Assembly (NCBI GenBank): GCA_027972325.1
Contig: JAPMOS010000029.1
Span: 151,001-215,000 of the forward strand
DNA: 64,000 bases
Source of the DNA: Paratrimastix pyriformis
Lineage: Eukaryota > Preaxostyla > Paratrimastigidae
Reading direction: 5' to 3'
Shown one piece after another: positions 50,771-64,000 of the stretch. The notes below the pieces were generated by a model, which saw only the letters and a list, made by a program, of their open reading frames with translations, was not told the origin of the DNA and searched no databases. Each line of letters begins with the position of its first letter. Position 1 is the first letter of the stretch. Made by a program: the position numbers and the translations under genes.

Positions 50771-52776
50771 ATGGTATGGATCCATCAAATTCTGGCTCGA
50801 AAAGCTACCCTGGGACGAATTTGGATGGCGGGAACGCTGAGGAGGCTCGCCAAACATCAATTCGTCGATTCCTCTCTGCCTTTGCTTGCCAAAGCAGTGC
50901 GTCACCCAGAAGTTCCGGTGGACCTTCGCACCCAAAGCACACTCTTGTATGGGTTGGTGGTGATCTACGATCACAAATGCAGACTCCTACTCGATGATTC
51001 CAACAAGACTCTTCTCAAAGTTCAAACGACTGAGATTGTTCTGACTGCCACCGATCTCCCCCAGAAGAAAATGGCCGCTTCCAGTGCTAAAATTACACTG
51101 CCAGATATAGACGCATTTCCTCTCGATCTAACGTTGTTTCAACAGCTGGGACCTCCACCAGCTAAGAGTCCACTGGTCCCTCCGCCCCTCCCTGACCTAC
51201 TCGTCGATTCATTCCATCAAATAGACTCCGACATTGCGGATCCCGAGTGACGAAACGGCCAAAGTTCCGGCTCGACCAGTGACCACTGCCCCACGGGCTT
51301 CTATTACCCTGACTGAAAACGCCCCTCCGACCTTGGATGTGTATGCCCCGGAGGATGCCGAGATTCCACCCGCGGATCTGGCTGCATTTGGCGGGGAATT
51401 GGTTTGTTGCTTTACTATTGCCGTCACTGATTATTGCACCCAACTACCAGTTCCACGAATCGCCAGAAGGTCTCACCAAGGAAGAGGAAGCATTTCCGCC
51501 TCCACACGAAGTGGGATCTCCTCAACCCCAGGCCAAGCCACCTCCGCCCCTTCCACAGCCGCCACGTCCTCACGAAGAAGTCATCCTCCAACCTGCCGAG
51601 CCCCATGGAGCAATTCTGGGGCCTGAGATTGATTTGACCCAGCCGCAGCACGCGGAGAAACCCCCCAAACTCGAGTTTGCGCCGATCTCCCCACCGCTCG
51701 GGGTGACAGACGAGAAACCGGTGAAACAGATCAGGGTCATGCCACCCCCGGCGCCTCGGGCCGCCCCCCTGAAGCAGAAGCATCGCCTTGTCGACCGACC
51801 CACACAGCTCTCCACGGATGAGATGCGGATGCTGATTGAAGACCCAAGCCCCCTTGTCACGAGCCGTCGCAAAGTGGTCGGTACTCGCGCCGCCTTCTCT
51901 GACCGTCTTCTGCATGCCGCGCATAGGAACTGGCCACAGGGCGCCCCGATTATGAGGGCTTCCGCTGCCGGCCACCCGTGGCGATGTACGCCCCGGAGCT
52001 GCAGATGCTCTGGCACCAGTTCCGGACGGAGGGCCTGCCGGATGAGCACAGGCGGCGGTGGATCCCCCAGTCGCTCCAGAATGCCATCCTTGGCCCCCCG
52101 CCGGCGCCGCCCAAAAAAGAGGACCGCAAGCACCGCCGGGAGGAGGAGGAGCCACCAGAAGAAGGCAGCACGAAAAGGTCGCGCCTGGAATCGGAGGAGG
52201 CCGAGGCAGGTCCGTTTCTTCGCGACGACGGTGGTTCAGCGGCAGTCATCGGCACCCCCTAGACACTGTGCCGCTGCCGCCAGTCGCCAGCCCGCCGATC
52301 CCAACAACCAGCCCGCCCATGAAGGCGGAGAAACAACTCCAACTTCAACCCGATGTCACTCTGCCCAGCCTCTCGCCCGGTTTCGGGGGCAAGCCGGAGA
52401 TTGGCTTGGAGGGTGAGCGCGAACTGAAGGCTCAGGCTGAACGAGCATATACATTCCTCCACAAATTGCTGGCCGCCGGTGCCGTGAAGAAGGAACCAGA
52501 TCTCGAACCGGCCCGCGTTTCATTCTTCCAGCTCACATCCCGCTTGAACAAAGGTGATGTGGCCCGAAGCTTTTTCCAGCTCCTTGGTCTGCTCATCAAC
52601 GCAACCTCAGTGAACACCCATTGAGACTCCCGATAGTGCTGAGCACAAAGGGGCGAATCCATGTCGAACAAAACTCTGCCTATGGCGACATCCTCGTCAG
52701 CGAGCCCTTCCGCAAGACGCCGCTGGTCAAAGCAAAACCAGAACGAGAACCAGATGCAGGTGCTGGCATTGGATAA
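50771..52776 (+). CDS. RAD21: Kleisin RAD21/SCC1/REC8, cohesin subunit, 6 exons
   Basis: Closes the SMC1-SMC3 cohesin ring; cut by separase. Exons: 50771-51175, 51225-51401, 51451-51873, 51927-52209, 52263-52586, 52637-52776; 583 residues, phases consistent. The amino kleisin domain reads MVWIHQILARKATLGRIWMA ... LRTQSTLLYGLVVIYDHK. The middle is Pro-rich with TDEMRMLIEDPSPLVTSRRK. The carboxy winged helix is VARSFFQLL plus VLSTKGRIHVEQ and AYGDILVSEPF, the usual SMC1-binding end. The first intron could also be read as a 22-bp one; the 48-bp version (51176-51224) is preferred. Whether mitotic (RAD21) or meiotic (REC8) cannot be told from sequence alone. Confidence 0.9.
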
Positions 52777-52849
52777 AACGGTGGTGAAAAAAAACCCGGC
52801 TTCCAATCCCAGAGGTGAGCTCACCTAATCGTTTCATCAGAGCCAAAAC

Positions 52850-54595
52850 ATGGCCGGGACTCAATCGGCCGGGGAAGAAAACTTCCAGTCGTTCCTTCGA
52901 TTTTGTGAAGGTAATCCGGGGATTTTGGGACTGATTCTCGTCGGATCTCGTGGGAAGGGATGGGATTCTGCGGTTGCTTCTTCTTCGGATTTTGATTGTC
53001 ATGTTATCACCTCAGATGAAGCCGTCGAAGAGGTTTGAGACATCTTGCGTCACTCATCTTGATTTGTGTCGTTAGATTACCCAGTTCTTCGAATCTCGGC
53101 AGCACTCACCGGAGATGGCTGCTATTGATGTTTCGGTACGATCTTTATCCCAATTTCAAGAGTATGCCGTGTGGGGAAGTCTGGACTCCTGGGACAGGTT
53201 TGTCATCATTTCTTGATCGTCATCTTTTTTCTCTCGTTCTTCAGGTACGACTTTCTGCACTGCCAGCTGCTCATTGACAAGTCCGACGGGGTTCTCCGAA
53301 AATTGATCGCAGAGAAAGGCACACTGCCAGCTCATGAACAGCACAGTTTCAGTCTGTGCTGCTCTCACCCCTGTGACACGACACTGGCACTTCCCACCGA
53401 CCACCCACATGCCCGTGTGGCTTATACCCCGCACCACATCCACACCCGTCAGTTTGTTCGCGGCTGCGGGCGTATGTCAACGCGGTGTACCATTCGGTCA
53501 AGTGCTTCATGAAGGGCAACGTGGTGGGGGCCCGGCTGGAGGCCGCCAATTCCATCTTTCCCCTGCTCGACGTCCTGTCCGTCTGGCCGCCGCCCTCCTG
53601 CGCGCCGACCTCTCTGCATTTTTTTCCCTCCCCAACGGACTCTCTGTTTTTTTTTGTCTTCACGGATCTTTCTGTTTGACACACAACGGACTCTCTGTTT
53701 TTTTTGTCTTCACGGATCTTTCTGTTTGACACACAACGGACTCTCTCTGTTTTTTTTGCCTTCACGGATCTTTCTGTTTGACACACAACGGACTCTCTCT
53801 GTTTTTTTTGTCTTCTTCTTGCCGGATTCCCACCCTCTTTTGGCACGCACACACTTGCATTGTCTTCGACCTCTCTGCTTTCCTTTGCTCCACACACATC
53901 TCGATCTGCTTTCTGTTCTCCTCCCTTGCCGTTCTGCTCCCTTGCTCGTTACACACACACAGGCAGCATTCGTGCTGTCTCTTCTACCTCTCTGGTTTTT
54001 GTTTTATTTTCCCGTTACTTCGTTCCTTCTTTACTCGACACAGGCAGCATGCCTCTTCTTTGACTTTTCTCATGGTTCACGCACACTTGCACTGTCTTCG
54101 ACCTCTCTGCTTTCCTTTGCTCCACACCCATCTGCTTTCTGTTCTCCTCCCTTGCCGTTCTGCTCTCTCGCTCGTTACACATCACACATGCAGCATTCCT
54201 CTTCGACTCTCTTCTTTGACACACACACGCATGAGGTTTTTCTCTCGTGGTTCCTCAGTGAGCCTCACACGAAGACTGCATGACCACGAGAGACTGGCTG
54301 GCACACCACACGCATGCCTCTTCAACCTCTTCATGTCATGCGTGGATGTCCGTGTTTTGTCGGTTCATGTTTTTGCCATTCGGCCACACCTGCCTGCGTC
54401 CTTTGAGAGGTTCATCACACCACTCCTGCTTTGCTGACCCCCGGCTTGTCATCTTCGCTTCTCAGGTTTGCACTGCATTCACGGCCGGTGCCCTTTTTGA
54501 GCTTCTTGGAGAAGGAACTGTCGACATACCCCCTGGAGAAACTGCCCTGGGGTCTGGACCCGCCACCACGCCCCGCCCCGCCCCGCCCATCATCC

Positions 54596-54673
<78 letters not shown>

Positions 54674-54857
54674 ATCATCATCCAATCATCATCCAATCAT
54701 CATCCAATCATCATCCAAACATCATCCAAACATCATCCAAACATCATCCAAACATCATCCAAACATCATCCAAACATCATCCAAACATCATCCAAACATC
54801 ATCCAAACATCATCCAAACATCATCCAAACATCATCCACACCATACAATCATCATCC

Positions 54858-54951
<94 letters not shown>

Positions 54952-55224
54952 TCATCATCATCATCCAATCATCATCCATCATCATCATCACTCCTCCCCC
55001 CACCCCCCCCACCCCACCCCACCACCACCACCACCACCACCACCACCCACGTAGTCCCAGCGGACTTTCTCGCCCGCCTGCTGCGGATTCTGTCCACGGC
55101 CGACCTGGCGACCCAGCAGACCACCCTGGGGGCAGTGGAGACCCTCTTCCGGCGCGAAGGTTATGCCGACCTGCTGGCCGAGTTCAAGGGGAGGAGCGAT
55201 GGACGGTCGATTACCGGCCCATGA
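52850..55224 (+). CDS. Nucleotidyltransferase-like protein, 7 exons
   Basis: Exons: 52850-53032, 53076-53135, 53163-53197, 53245-53351, 53453-53576, 54466-54551, 55055-55224; 254 residues, phases consistent. The amino end has LILVGSRGKG ... SSSDFDCHV, the GS(x)nSDxD pattern of Pol-beta-type nucleotidyltransferases. Then RYDFLHCQLLIDKSDGVL, YVNAVYHSVKCFMKGN and VPFLSFLEKELSTYPLEKL, the helical part of small antibiotic- or RNA-type nucleotidyltransferases. Substrate unknown. The introns are long and repeat-filled. An alternative ending is possible: a donor at 55193 spliced to an acceptor at 55415 keeps frame for 71 more codons, stopping at 55629. Confidence 0.75.
53640..54130 (+). repeat. Tandem and dispersed intronic units in the nucleotidyltransferase gene
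   Basis: Four copies of a 45-bp unit gtcttcacggatctttctgt ttgacacacaacggactctc at 53660-53805. Two copies of cttcgacctctctgctttcc tttgctccacac at about 53863 and 54095. One copy of the unit also in MCM6 introns (gtgctgtctcttctacctct) at about 53968. Confidence 0.88.
54595..54990. repeat. (ATC)n, (ATCATCCAAAC)n, (ATC)n in intron
   Basis: Two ATC runs (54597-54670, 54857-54950) bracket about 12 copies of an 11-bp unit catcatccaaa. Confidence 0.96.
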
Positions 55225-56380
55225 GGTTCGCCTTCCTGTGTGTGTCGTCCGTGGAGGTTGAGGAGAAAGCGGCGCCTTGGGCTCCTTTCTGTTTGTTTGG
55301 GGGGCTATGGGGGGGGGGCATGTGTGTGTGTGTGTGGGGGGGGGGCTTTGGTGACGGGGGCGTAGAATTCATCTCCATGTTCATCATCCCCCCCCCCCCC
55401 CCCCCTCACTCGCAGCGCCCCGGGGACGCCCCACTCGGCCCCGGCCCCCGCCCACGGTCGTCCACGCGGCGCGCGGTCTGCCGCCCCTGACCGACGAGGT
55501 TGTAGCCGCCCGGGCCGCCCAGGTGCAGGAGCAGGGTTCGGTCGACTATGGGGTACTGGAGCCGGTGGGGAAGGTCCACTCTCGGAGCAGCTCCAGGCCA
55601 TCCTGCAGGCGTGCGGAGGGCCCAGATGACGGCAGCAGCAGCGGCTGGTGGGCGATCGCCGGCACCAGGGTCCATGACATGATGTGTGGTGGGATGCTGA
55701 GCTGCTCCACCCCCACCCCCACCCCCACCCCCACCCCCACCCCCACCCCCACCCCACCCCTCCCCACCCCGGTAAAGATGTGATGTGTCGATGTAAATGC
55801 GGGTATAGCCGCACCCAAATGGGAGGTGCTGACCTCTATTCACCCTCCCCCCCCCCCCCCCCCCCCCCCACTCTTGTGAAATCTCCAAATCTTCTTCCGC
55901 CACCACCACCTCCACTCCTTTCCCCTGATGCCCACTTCGTGCGTGAGCCCCCCTCACTCACTCACACACACACAACATTCGTGCCGTCTCTTCGACCTCT
56001 CAGGTTTTTTGTTTTCCCGTGACTACTTTCCTGTATTCTGTATGACACGCACACCACACAAGCACACACGCACCACACACAGCCGACTTCGCGATTCCAG
56101 TTTCTGTCCAATTGGATCTGTCTTCCTTCTTCCCTTGTCGTTTCTTTCGCTTTTGTGTGAGAGAAGCATGTATCCTGGAGACATGTGACGGTTGACCGAC
56201 CGACGCCGAACGAGGACACATCAGATTCGGGGACGGCTGTCCGGGCATATTTCGAATCTTTTGGCCATGAAGACGACTGGCCAAAAAAATGATCCGAAAT
56301 CTTCCGGCTGTCCGAGAGAAACCTGCTGTTTTTGAATGCCTCGCTGACACACCTAGGTAGGTTCAAGAACCCCGGCGAAA
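55225..56380. other. Intergenic or 3' extension of the nucleotidyltransferase gene
   Basis: GC-rich; holds C-runs, (CCCCCA)n at 55708-55760, the possible extra exon 55416-55629, and another copy of the dispersed intronic unit (cattcgtgccgtctcttcga) at 55976-56040. Confidence 0.5.
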
Positions 56381-57412
56381 ATGCAAGCTCGCACTGACGA
56401 AGAGTTCGTGTGTTTCACGGCGTTTTTTCGAATTTCCTTCTCACATACTTGTTTTTGTTGATAGGTACGATTATTTGTTCAAGGGTCTGCCCGGTTTTGC
56501 AGAGATTCCCAAACCATAATGCATTTTTGCATTGTTTCTTCTTTTCTTCTCATTTATGCCCTCTGGAAACAGTTGTTTTGATTGGTCTGTCGAATCATAT
56601 TGACGAATATTTGCTTTGTTCATCTGTTTCCCACCAATCTTTCACTTCAGGGGACTCGGGTGTCGGGAAATCCAACCTTCTCTCTCGTTTCACTCGCAAC
56701 GAATTCAATCTTGAATCCAAATCTACGATTGGTGTCGAGTTTGCCACTCGTAGCATACAGGTGGAAGGGAAGACGATCAAAGCCCAGATCTGGGACACTG
56801 GTTCGTGCATCTTTGGCTTTTTCTTGCGTCATTTTCCCCAAAATCTTCCATCCATTTTTTCTTCAGCCGGTCAGGAACGGTACCGTGCCATTACCTCCGC
56901 ATATTATCGCGGTGCGGTCGGTGCCCTTCTTGTGTACGACATTGCCAAGCACGTCAGCTATGAGAACGTGGAGCGTTGGCTGAATGAGCTCCGCCAGCAC
57001 GCAGACCCCAATATCGTTATTATGCTGGTCGGCAATAAGAGCGATCTTCGTCATCTCCGCGCTGTCACCACTGACGAGGCCAAGGCCTTCGCTCAGAAGA
57101 ACAGCCTTTCTTTCATCGAAACTTCCGCTCTTCACTCCACCAATGTCGAGCTCGCGTTCCAGACGATTCTCACCGGTCCGATATCTTTTTCCGTTTTTCG
57201 TGCTCACTCGGCCCATAATTCAGAGATTTACGGCATTGTGAATCGCAAGACTCTTGGTGGCGGCGAAGACACTTATGCCCAGCAGCCCGCCCCTGGTCTG
57301 GCTGCGTCGCTTGTTCCAGGCTGACTGACTCGCCCTTATCCTTCTTTTAGTCGACATTACCCAGGAGGACAACGCCCACCCAACCCCTGGTGGCGGGAAA
57401 AACTGCTGCTAA
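56381..57412 (+). CDS. RAB11: Rab11-type small GTPase, 7 exons including a 12-bp microexon
   Basis: Regulator of recycling-endosome traffic. Exons: 56381-56403, 56465-56484, 56573-56584, 56651-56800, 56867-57175, 57224-57295, 57351-57412; 215 residues. Joined, the first exons give [22 protein letters not shown]-boxes: [25 protein letters not shown]. The interswitch [18 protein letters not shown] is Rab11-like. The carboxy end GGGKNCC carries two geranylgeranylated Cys. The 12-bp exon (56573-56584) and its 20- and 23-bp neighbours are required to join the amino end to the P-loop. The final intron acceptor 57350 and donor 57296 were fixed by phase. Confidence 0.96.
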
Positions 57413-57583
57413 GCAGTGGGGACCATCTTTTCCCCTCCTCATCCCGATAACAACAACCTTCCACTCTCCTTCCTCCTTGTCTTCCTCCATCTGCATCCCC
57501 TCTTCTCCTGTGGTCTCCTCTGTAGAGTCTGTTTCTCCCCCTTCAGGGGGAAGATCTCCTGGGTTGGAAGGGCCTCGAAGCCT

Positions 57584-57617
<34 letters not shown>

Positions 57618-58016
57618 TTCTTTCTGTCTCCCGCCTTCCTTTCATTCATCTCCTCCCATGGTTTATTCCGACAGCTTCTCTTCTTCCGTTCAAGGCAGCC
57701 CGTTTTTCTTTTGTTGGGAACACGTTCGCTCTTCTATTGGCATCCTGGTGCCTGCTGGCTCACGTCATGGGGGGGGCTTATCGCGACACCCGGCGATCGT
57801 GACACCGTCGCCGCCAACCCGTTTCTCGCCAGCGCTGCACGTCTCACGTGCCCCGCGTCTCCATCCCCTCCCCCCCTACAATTGGCGCTGCTTACAAAGA
57901 AAGGAGGGGTCAGCTGCCCAGTGCTTGCTTCGGGCAGGGGTGCCCCGCAGGTGGCCGGTTGCCAGCTTGGTCCCCCGGGAAAAACGCATATAAATTTGAG
58001 TTTTCTGTTTCTCATT
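57413..58016. other. Intergenic, pyrimidine-rich
   Basis: Between Rab11 (plus) and an unknown minus gene (3' ends converge). CTC-rich with a C-run near 57610. No gene supported. Confidence 0.6.
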
Positions 58017-58684
58017 TCAATGGTCCTTCTTCTTCAGAGCGGTCGCAAATGAAGAAAGGTCCGCCATCTCGAGACTGATGGCCGCAGGCTTGGCCGCCGC
58101 CGCGGCAGGCTTGGCCGGGGTGGACTCCGCATTCTCGGGAAGCAGGGGAACATCAAATTTCTGGGGTGCAGAAGAGGCGGGCACGTTGTGAACCAAAGAT
58201 CAAGTGCCAAGAGGGACAACAACAGACCACATCCTTATCCTCCAGGGCAACACCCACAAAGGGGAATTGCCACCCCTCGAGGACCACGGCCCACTTGGGC
58301 TGGTCGTCCTCTTCCTCGCCTTCCACCTGAATATTAGGGCGCTGATAAATGCTCATCAGAGCAAGGATCAGCCAGGAGACACTGTCATAGGCTGGCTGAC
58401 GGATGTTCTTGATAAATATGAGATGGCCTATTGGCGCGTGTGTGGCGATCGAAGTGGAGAAAATCATACGGACCACGCCTGTTGAATTCCTCTCGGAGAG
58501 TGTCGGCGTCTTGCTGGAAGACAGCTTGGAAGTCCCGTTCCTGTTGTCCTTCCTGATCCCAATGTTCAGCATTGAAAACAGTTCTGGGCTCGTCGGTGAA
58601 ACCAAGAGCCCTGGCTACGAGAGCCTCGTTTGCGATCGGGTTTTTGGAGCGGTAGAGGAGTGGTTCCATTTCAGTTTGCTCCAT
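58017..58684 (-). CDS. Protein of unknown function, 3 exons
   Basis: Exons: 58474-58684, 58228-58427, 58017-58160; 184 residues, phases consistent with donors GTCCGT and GTCTGT, which supports it being a real gene. It starts MEQTEMEPLLYRSKNPIANE; the middle holds IRQPAYDSVSWLILALMSIY (possibly one buried helix) and an acidic turn GEEEDDQPKW; the tail is Ala/Lys-rich and ends KKKDH. No family recognised. No signal peptide. Could be a small subunit of a larger complex; nothing shows which. Confidence 0.72.
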
Positions 58685-60875
<2,191 letters not shown>

Positions 60876-61465
60876 GATCCGCGGGCCCCGCGGTGCGTCG
60901 TCCCAAACCTCCTTCGGGCCGAGAGAGAGTGCGTTCCTCCTGCGCGTCCCTTTTCCTTCCTTCCCCTCCCCACACTTTTGCGCATCCCATTCCCAAAATA
61001 ACAATGGTCCTCTCTCGTGCCTCCCTTTGTGGATGATGCCTCCACCCTTCCCCCCTTTCTCTGTTGTCCCCGCCCCCAAGCGAACTTGGTTTTTTCCCTT
61101 TTCTCGGGATGTGGCCTTGACGCGCCTCCTCCCATTCTGTTGTGTTGACCGAAAAATTCATCCAATGTGCCGTTGTTCCCCCTTTGTCCTTGGAGAGCGG
61201 TTGGGATGGCCTGTGCTGGGTTTGGACTCCGTGGGTGGTGGCTCTTCCGGGGAGGATATTTGACCAGAGCCGATTTCGGCCTCTCGAGGAGCCAAATGAG
61301 AAGAACGATTGAGCTCCCATTTCCTCCTCTTTCGCCACATCCCGTGCCACATCGTCTCCTGAGCCATCTCATTCTGGTCCCACGAGACGACCCCGGCCTT
61401 CTCCGGCTTGATATTTGCATAACCTCGGGGCCCTACCGGTTGTCATCGCCGTTTGAAGTTTGAAA
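60876..61465. other. Intergenic
   Basis: Between Rab2 and SSNA1 (both plus). Pyrimidine-rich; no gene or clear element seen. Confidence 0.6.
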
Positions 61466-61988
61466 ATGGCAGATCTGCCCCCACCTCCCCAGCAGTCGAC
61501 ACGCGCGCCAGCAGGCTTGCAGGCCGCTGCAAAAGGAGCCACATTACACACATGTAACTCAGAACTCGTGAAATGCATCGAAGGTTCGTCCACTGCGTTT
61601 TTCCTGTTCTTTCTCAGCTTTTCCTTTTCCTAGACATGTACGATAAAAGGCAAGAACTTCAAGAACAAATCATCAGAGAAGAAGAGGAAAAAGGTCGAAT
61701 TTTTTCCCTCGGCGTCTCCATCCGATCTCACCACGGATCTTTTAGCCAAGATTCAGTTTGATATTCGCATGCTCAACGAAAGGCTACAAAGGATCAGCGA
61801 GAGTTTGCAAAGGTTCGGAGTTTTTTTTTCCTGGACGGGCGGACCTTACACACGATTTCACCAGAAAAATTTTGGCTCGTGACGACTATGACAAGACGAT
61901 TGAAGAGACCGAGGCTGCGTATTCCAAGGTCGGACGTCAAACCTTTGGAAAACCATTTGGAGGAGCAAGTGTGGAGCGATGTGTGTGT

Positions 61989-62019
<31 letters not shown>

Positions 62020-62206
62020 GGGGGGGCACCAAACTGACCCATCATTAGCAACATCACCACCAACATCATCACCAGCATCACCACCAACTTGTGTCTTCCT
62101 TCCCCTCTTGTAGATCTTGGAGAGCAGCAAGGTGCTCTTGAGTGTGCTCAAGCGAGAGTCGGCCACTCTTTCGAAGAAAAAGACTGGGGCCCCGGAGCCT
62201 TCCTGA
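61466..62206 (+). CDS. SSNA1: SSNA1/NA14/DIP13 centriole-microtubule coiled-coil protein, 5 exons
   Basis: Fibril-forming coiled coil of centrioles, basal bodies and axonemes that binds or branches microtubules. Exons: 61466-61583, 61634-61693, 61746-61812, 61865-61928, 62114-62206; 133 residues, phases consistent. After a 28-residue Pro/Ala lead, [60 protein letters not shown] and [17 protein letters not shown] match the SSNA1 family along its whole length. Its presence argues that the organism builds centrioles or flagella. Donors are GTTCGT, GTCGAA, GTTCGG, GTCGGA, a little off the GTYYGT pattern. Confidence 0.93.
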
Positions 62207-62900
62207 CCCCTCTGGTGTGCTTTGGCGTCGGTCGACCGCACCACGCCGTGAGACACCCATCTCGCTGCGGGACCCCCCTCCAAACACCCTCTCGCCAGTC
62301 GTCTTGGAGGAGGGTTTTGGGGGGAAGATTGTTTGTGTCTGGAGTCTGAAGTTGTTCTCCTGCACAGGAAAACGGCGATTTGATCCGCCCAAGAGTATGG
62401 TCGCAAGGCTGGAACTTAAAGAAATTGACGGAAGGGCACCACCAGGTGTGGAGCCTGCGGGGGGGGGGGGGGGGGGGGGGGGGTTTCGGGGGTGCCTGAT
62501 CTGATCAATTTCCAAGCATGCTTCCTCACTGAGCGAATTCCTGCAAGCAACGGGGGGGGAGAGAGAATCTCTTGAAGTTCCGGCGGTCTAAATCCCATCG
62601 ATCGAGCAATACAGTGCCTGCCATCGGGTCAGGGGCACCCATAAAATTCCTATTGGAACGAACGACCTCCCTCGGAAAGGGCAAAAACCCGTCAGCCTGA
62701 AAGAGGGATCGCCCACAGACGGATCAAAAAAATGAAGAGCAAGTCCCTTGCAAAAAAGACCAACAAAGGACACATATAAGAAACGAAAGGCGGGGTCTGT
62801 CGGATCGGTGAGGCCGGGAACTTATTTCAACCACCATTCTGCCGGACTACAAAAAGAACCTCGGTTGTTGCCATTTGAAAAGACCAGTGCGGGACACCAA
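62207..62900. other. Intergenic
   Basis: Contains a G-run at 62460-62482. An in-frame upstream ATG at 62748 could extend the next gene by 51 codons; the stretch in between is Lys/Arg-rich and unremarkable. Confidence 0.5.
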
Positions 62901-64000
62901 ATGGCTGGGCTCGATTATGCAGCCTACTACCTGCTCGAGCAAAAGCGTGTATATGAGATGGATCGAATTAGACCGATTGAGGAGGTCACCGTGATCGATA
63001 CGGACGTCATTTCCACTTTCGTGAAAACCCACACGTTGTTGAACCAATGGAGCCATCCGGGCACCACATCGACTCCATCACTTCCTCCGCTGACCATTGG
63101 ACGCGCCCTTCGGATCATGGGATTTGGAGATGCATCGCGGGAACGTCAGCGCCCGATTGGGATCTACATTGGCTCCTTTCACGCGATTCGGGCAGAAAAT
63201 ACCTGGGCCCCTTCCACCACGACAGACAGAAAACGTTATGATGCACCTGTGGTCTGATCCCACGCACTTCATCCACGCATGATGATGTTGTCTCCCAGTT
63301 TCTGCGGTGGAAAGAATTCGCCAACAAAGTCGGGCAGTTTTATGGCTCCGGCAGCTTGATTACCATGGTGCGTGACCGTCGCGTGACCCCCATGATCTGG
63401 GAGATCTCACCCACGGAGTGGTTGACTCTGCTCTTCCTGCGCCCGTACGGGCTCAACGCCCAACCACCGCGGGCAGCGGGCGGCCGCTCCCGGTGGAACT
63501 TCGACAACCCGTTCCAGCGCCCACTGCCCACACTCATCCGATGCCTGCGTGCGGACCTTCCCCCGGCAACCTTCTTCCTGTTCCATCCCCTGGGGGCACC
63601 GGACCTGCTCCGGTTCATGAAAACCGAGGTCCAGCTGGCCGCGCGGCACCTTGTGCATGTCCGTGAGCGGGCCGCCCGCCAGGCCGAGGATTTGGCATGG
63701 TTTCAGCTGAAGCAGCACAATGAGCGACTGGGACTGGCCGTGCCGCCCGCCCCGGAGGAGGCGCGAAAGAAGAAGCAGAAGAAGCAGGGCGATGGTGGTC
63801 TCTGTGCCCCCCCCCCCGATGCTGGCGGGTGGCGGGTGGGGAGGCGCGAGAGATAAGCACAAATCATGGATGGATGGATAGATTTTGGGTGCTGTCCTCA
63901 CCTGGATTGTTTTTCGGGGTTCTCATCTGGGGTTGTTCGTTTCATCCCCAGACCACGCCACCGGCACCCGGGCGGAGCGGCGCAAGCTGCAGCTGGACAG
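62901..64000 (+). CDS. Protein of unknown function, 3' end off window
   Basis: Exons: 62901-63251, 63299-63797, 63952-64000 (continues). Phases agree, donors GTCTGA and GTCTCT. The first exon has MAGLDYAAYYLLEQKRVYEM and DTDVISTFVKTHTLL; the second has FLRWKEFANKVGQFYGSGSL, WEISPTEWLTLLFLRPYGL and a long amphipathic helix (FMKTEVQLAARHLVHVRERA) ending in a Lys-rich tract (RKKKQKKQ). No signal peptide or clear membrane span. Family not recognised. The ATG at 62748 is an alternative start. Confidence 0.7.

Noticed and set aside
54280-55224. 314-codon single-exon gene
   Set aside because: Fuses the true last exons of the nucleotidyltransferase gene through an ATC-repeat intron that happens to stay open.

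Overview
This is nuclear DNA from a intron-rich, GC-rich single-celled eukaryote. Housekeeping genes (XRN2/Rat1, Pol5/MYBBP1A, MCM6, an oxysterol-binding protein, MYG1, RAD21 kleisin, Rab11, Rab2, SSNA1) are recognisable only after splicing, and long introns are packed with trinucleotide and longer tandem repeats. The SSNA1 gene suggests a centriole/flagellum-bearing cell. The F-box-like LRR protein and the Crinkler/RHS-type P-loop proteins fit a free-living protist; a metamonad such as Paratrimastix is my guess, with low confidence and no tool support. All gene models were built by hand from homology and codon phase.

Layout: 1-6908 (minus) XRN2, running off the left edge. 7010-16369 is an accessory island of two Crinkler/RHS-type P-loop genes (plus) around a divergent kinase-like gene (minus). 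16771-29448 (plus) Pol5/MYBBP1A, 24 exons. 29949-32185 (plus) a secreted Cys-rich protein gene split by a 1.25-kb Tc1/mariner element. 32787-40953 (minus) MCM6, 19 exons. 41024-43096 (plus) LRR protein, one exon. 43931-48271 (minus) oxysterol-binding protein. 48350-50647 MYG1, 50771-52776 RAD21, 52850-55224 nucleotidyltransferase-like, 56381-57412 Rab11 (all plus). 58017-58684 (minus) unknown. 59504-60875 Rab2, 61466-62206 SSNA1, 62901-end unknown (plus). No rRNA, tRNA or CRISPR was seen.

Three things stand out. (1) Donor splice sites follow GT-Y-Y-G-T (mostly GTCTGT or GTCCGT) rather than GTRAGT; all 23 Pol5 donors fit GTYYG. (2) In many introns the end of the preceding exon with its donor, or the acceptor with the start of the next exon, has been copied two to six times inside the intron, giving arrays of near-identical splice sites. 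(3) Several 30-80-bp sequence families recur only in introns or gene flanks and always in the sense orientation of the host gene, like introner elements. By contrast divergent gene pairs share start-to-start gaps of only 34-101 bp.

Functionally the housekeeping genes cover nuclear RNA decay (XRN2), ribosome biogenesis (Pol5), replication licensing and cohesion (MCM6, RAD21), sterol/lipid transfer (ORP) and vesicle traffic (Rab11, Rab2). There is no operon logic; neighbours are unrelated.
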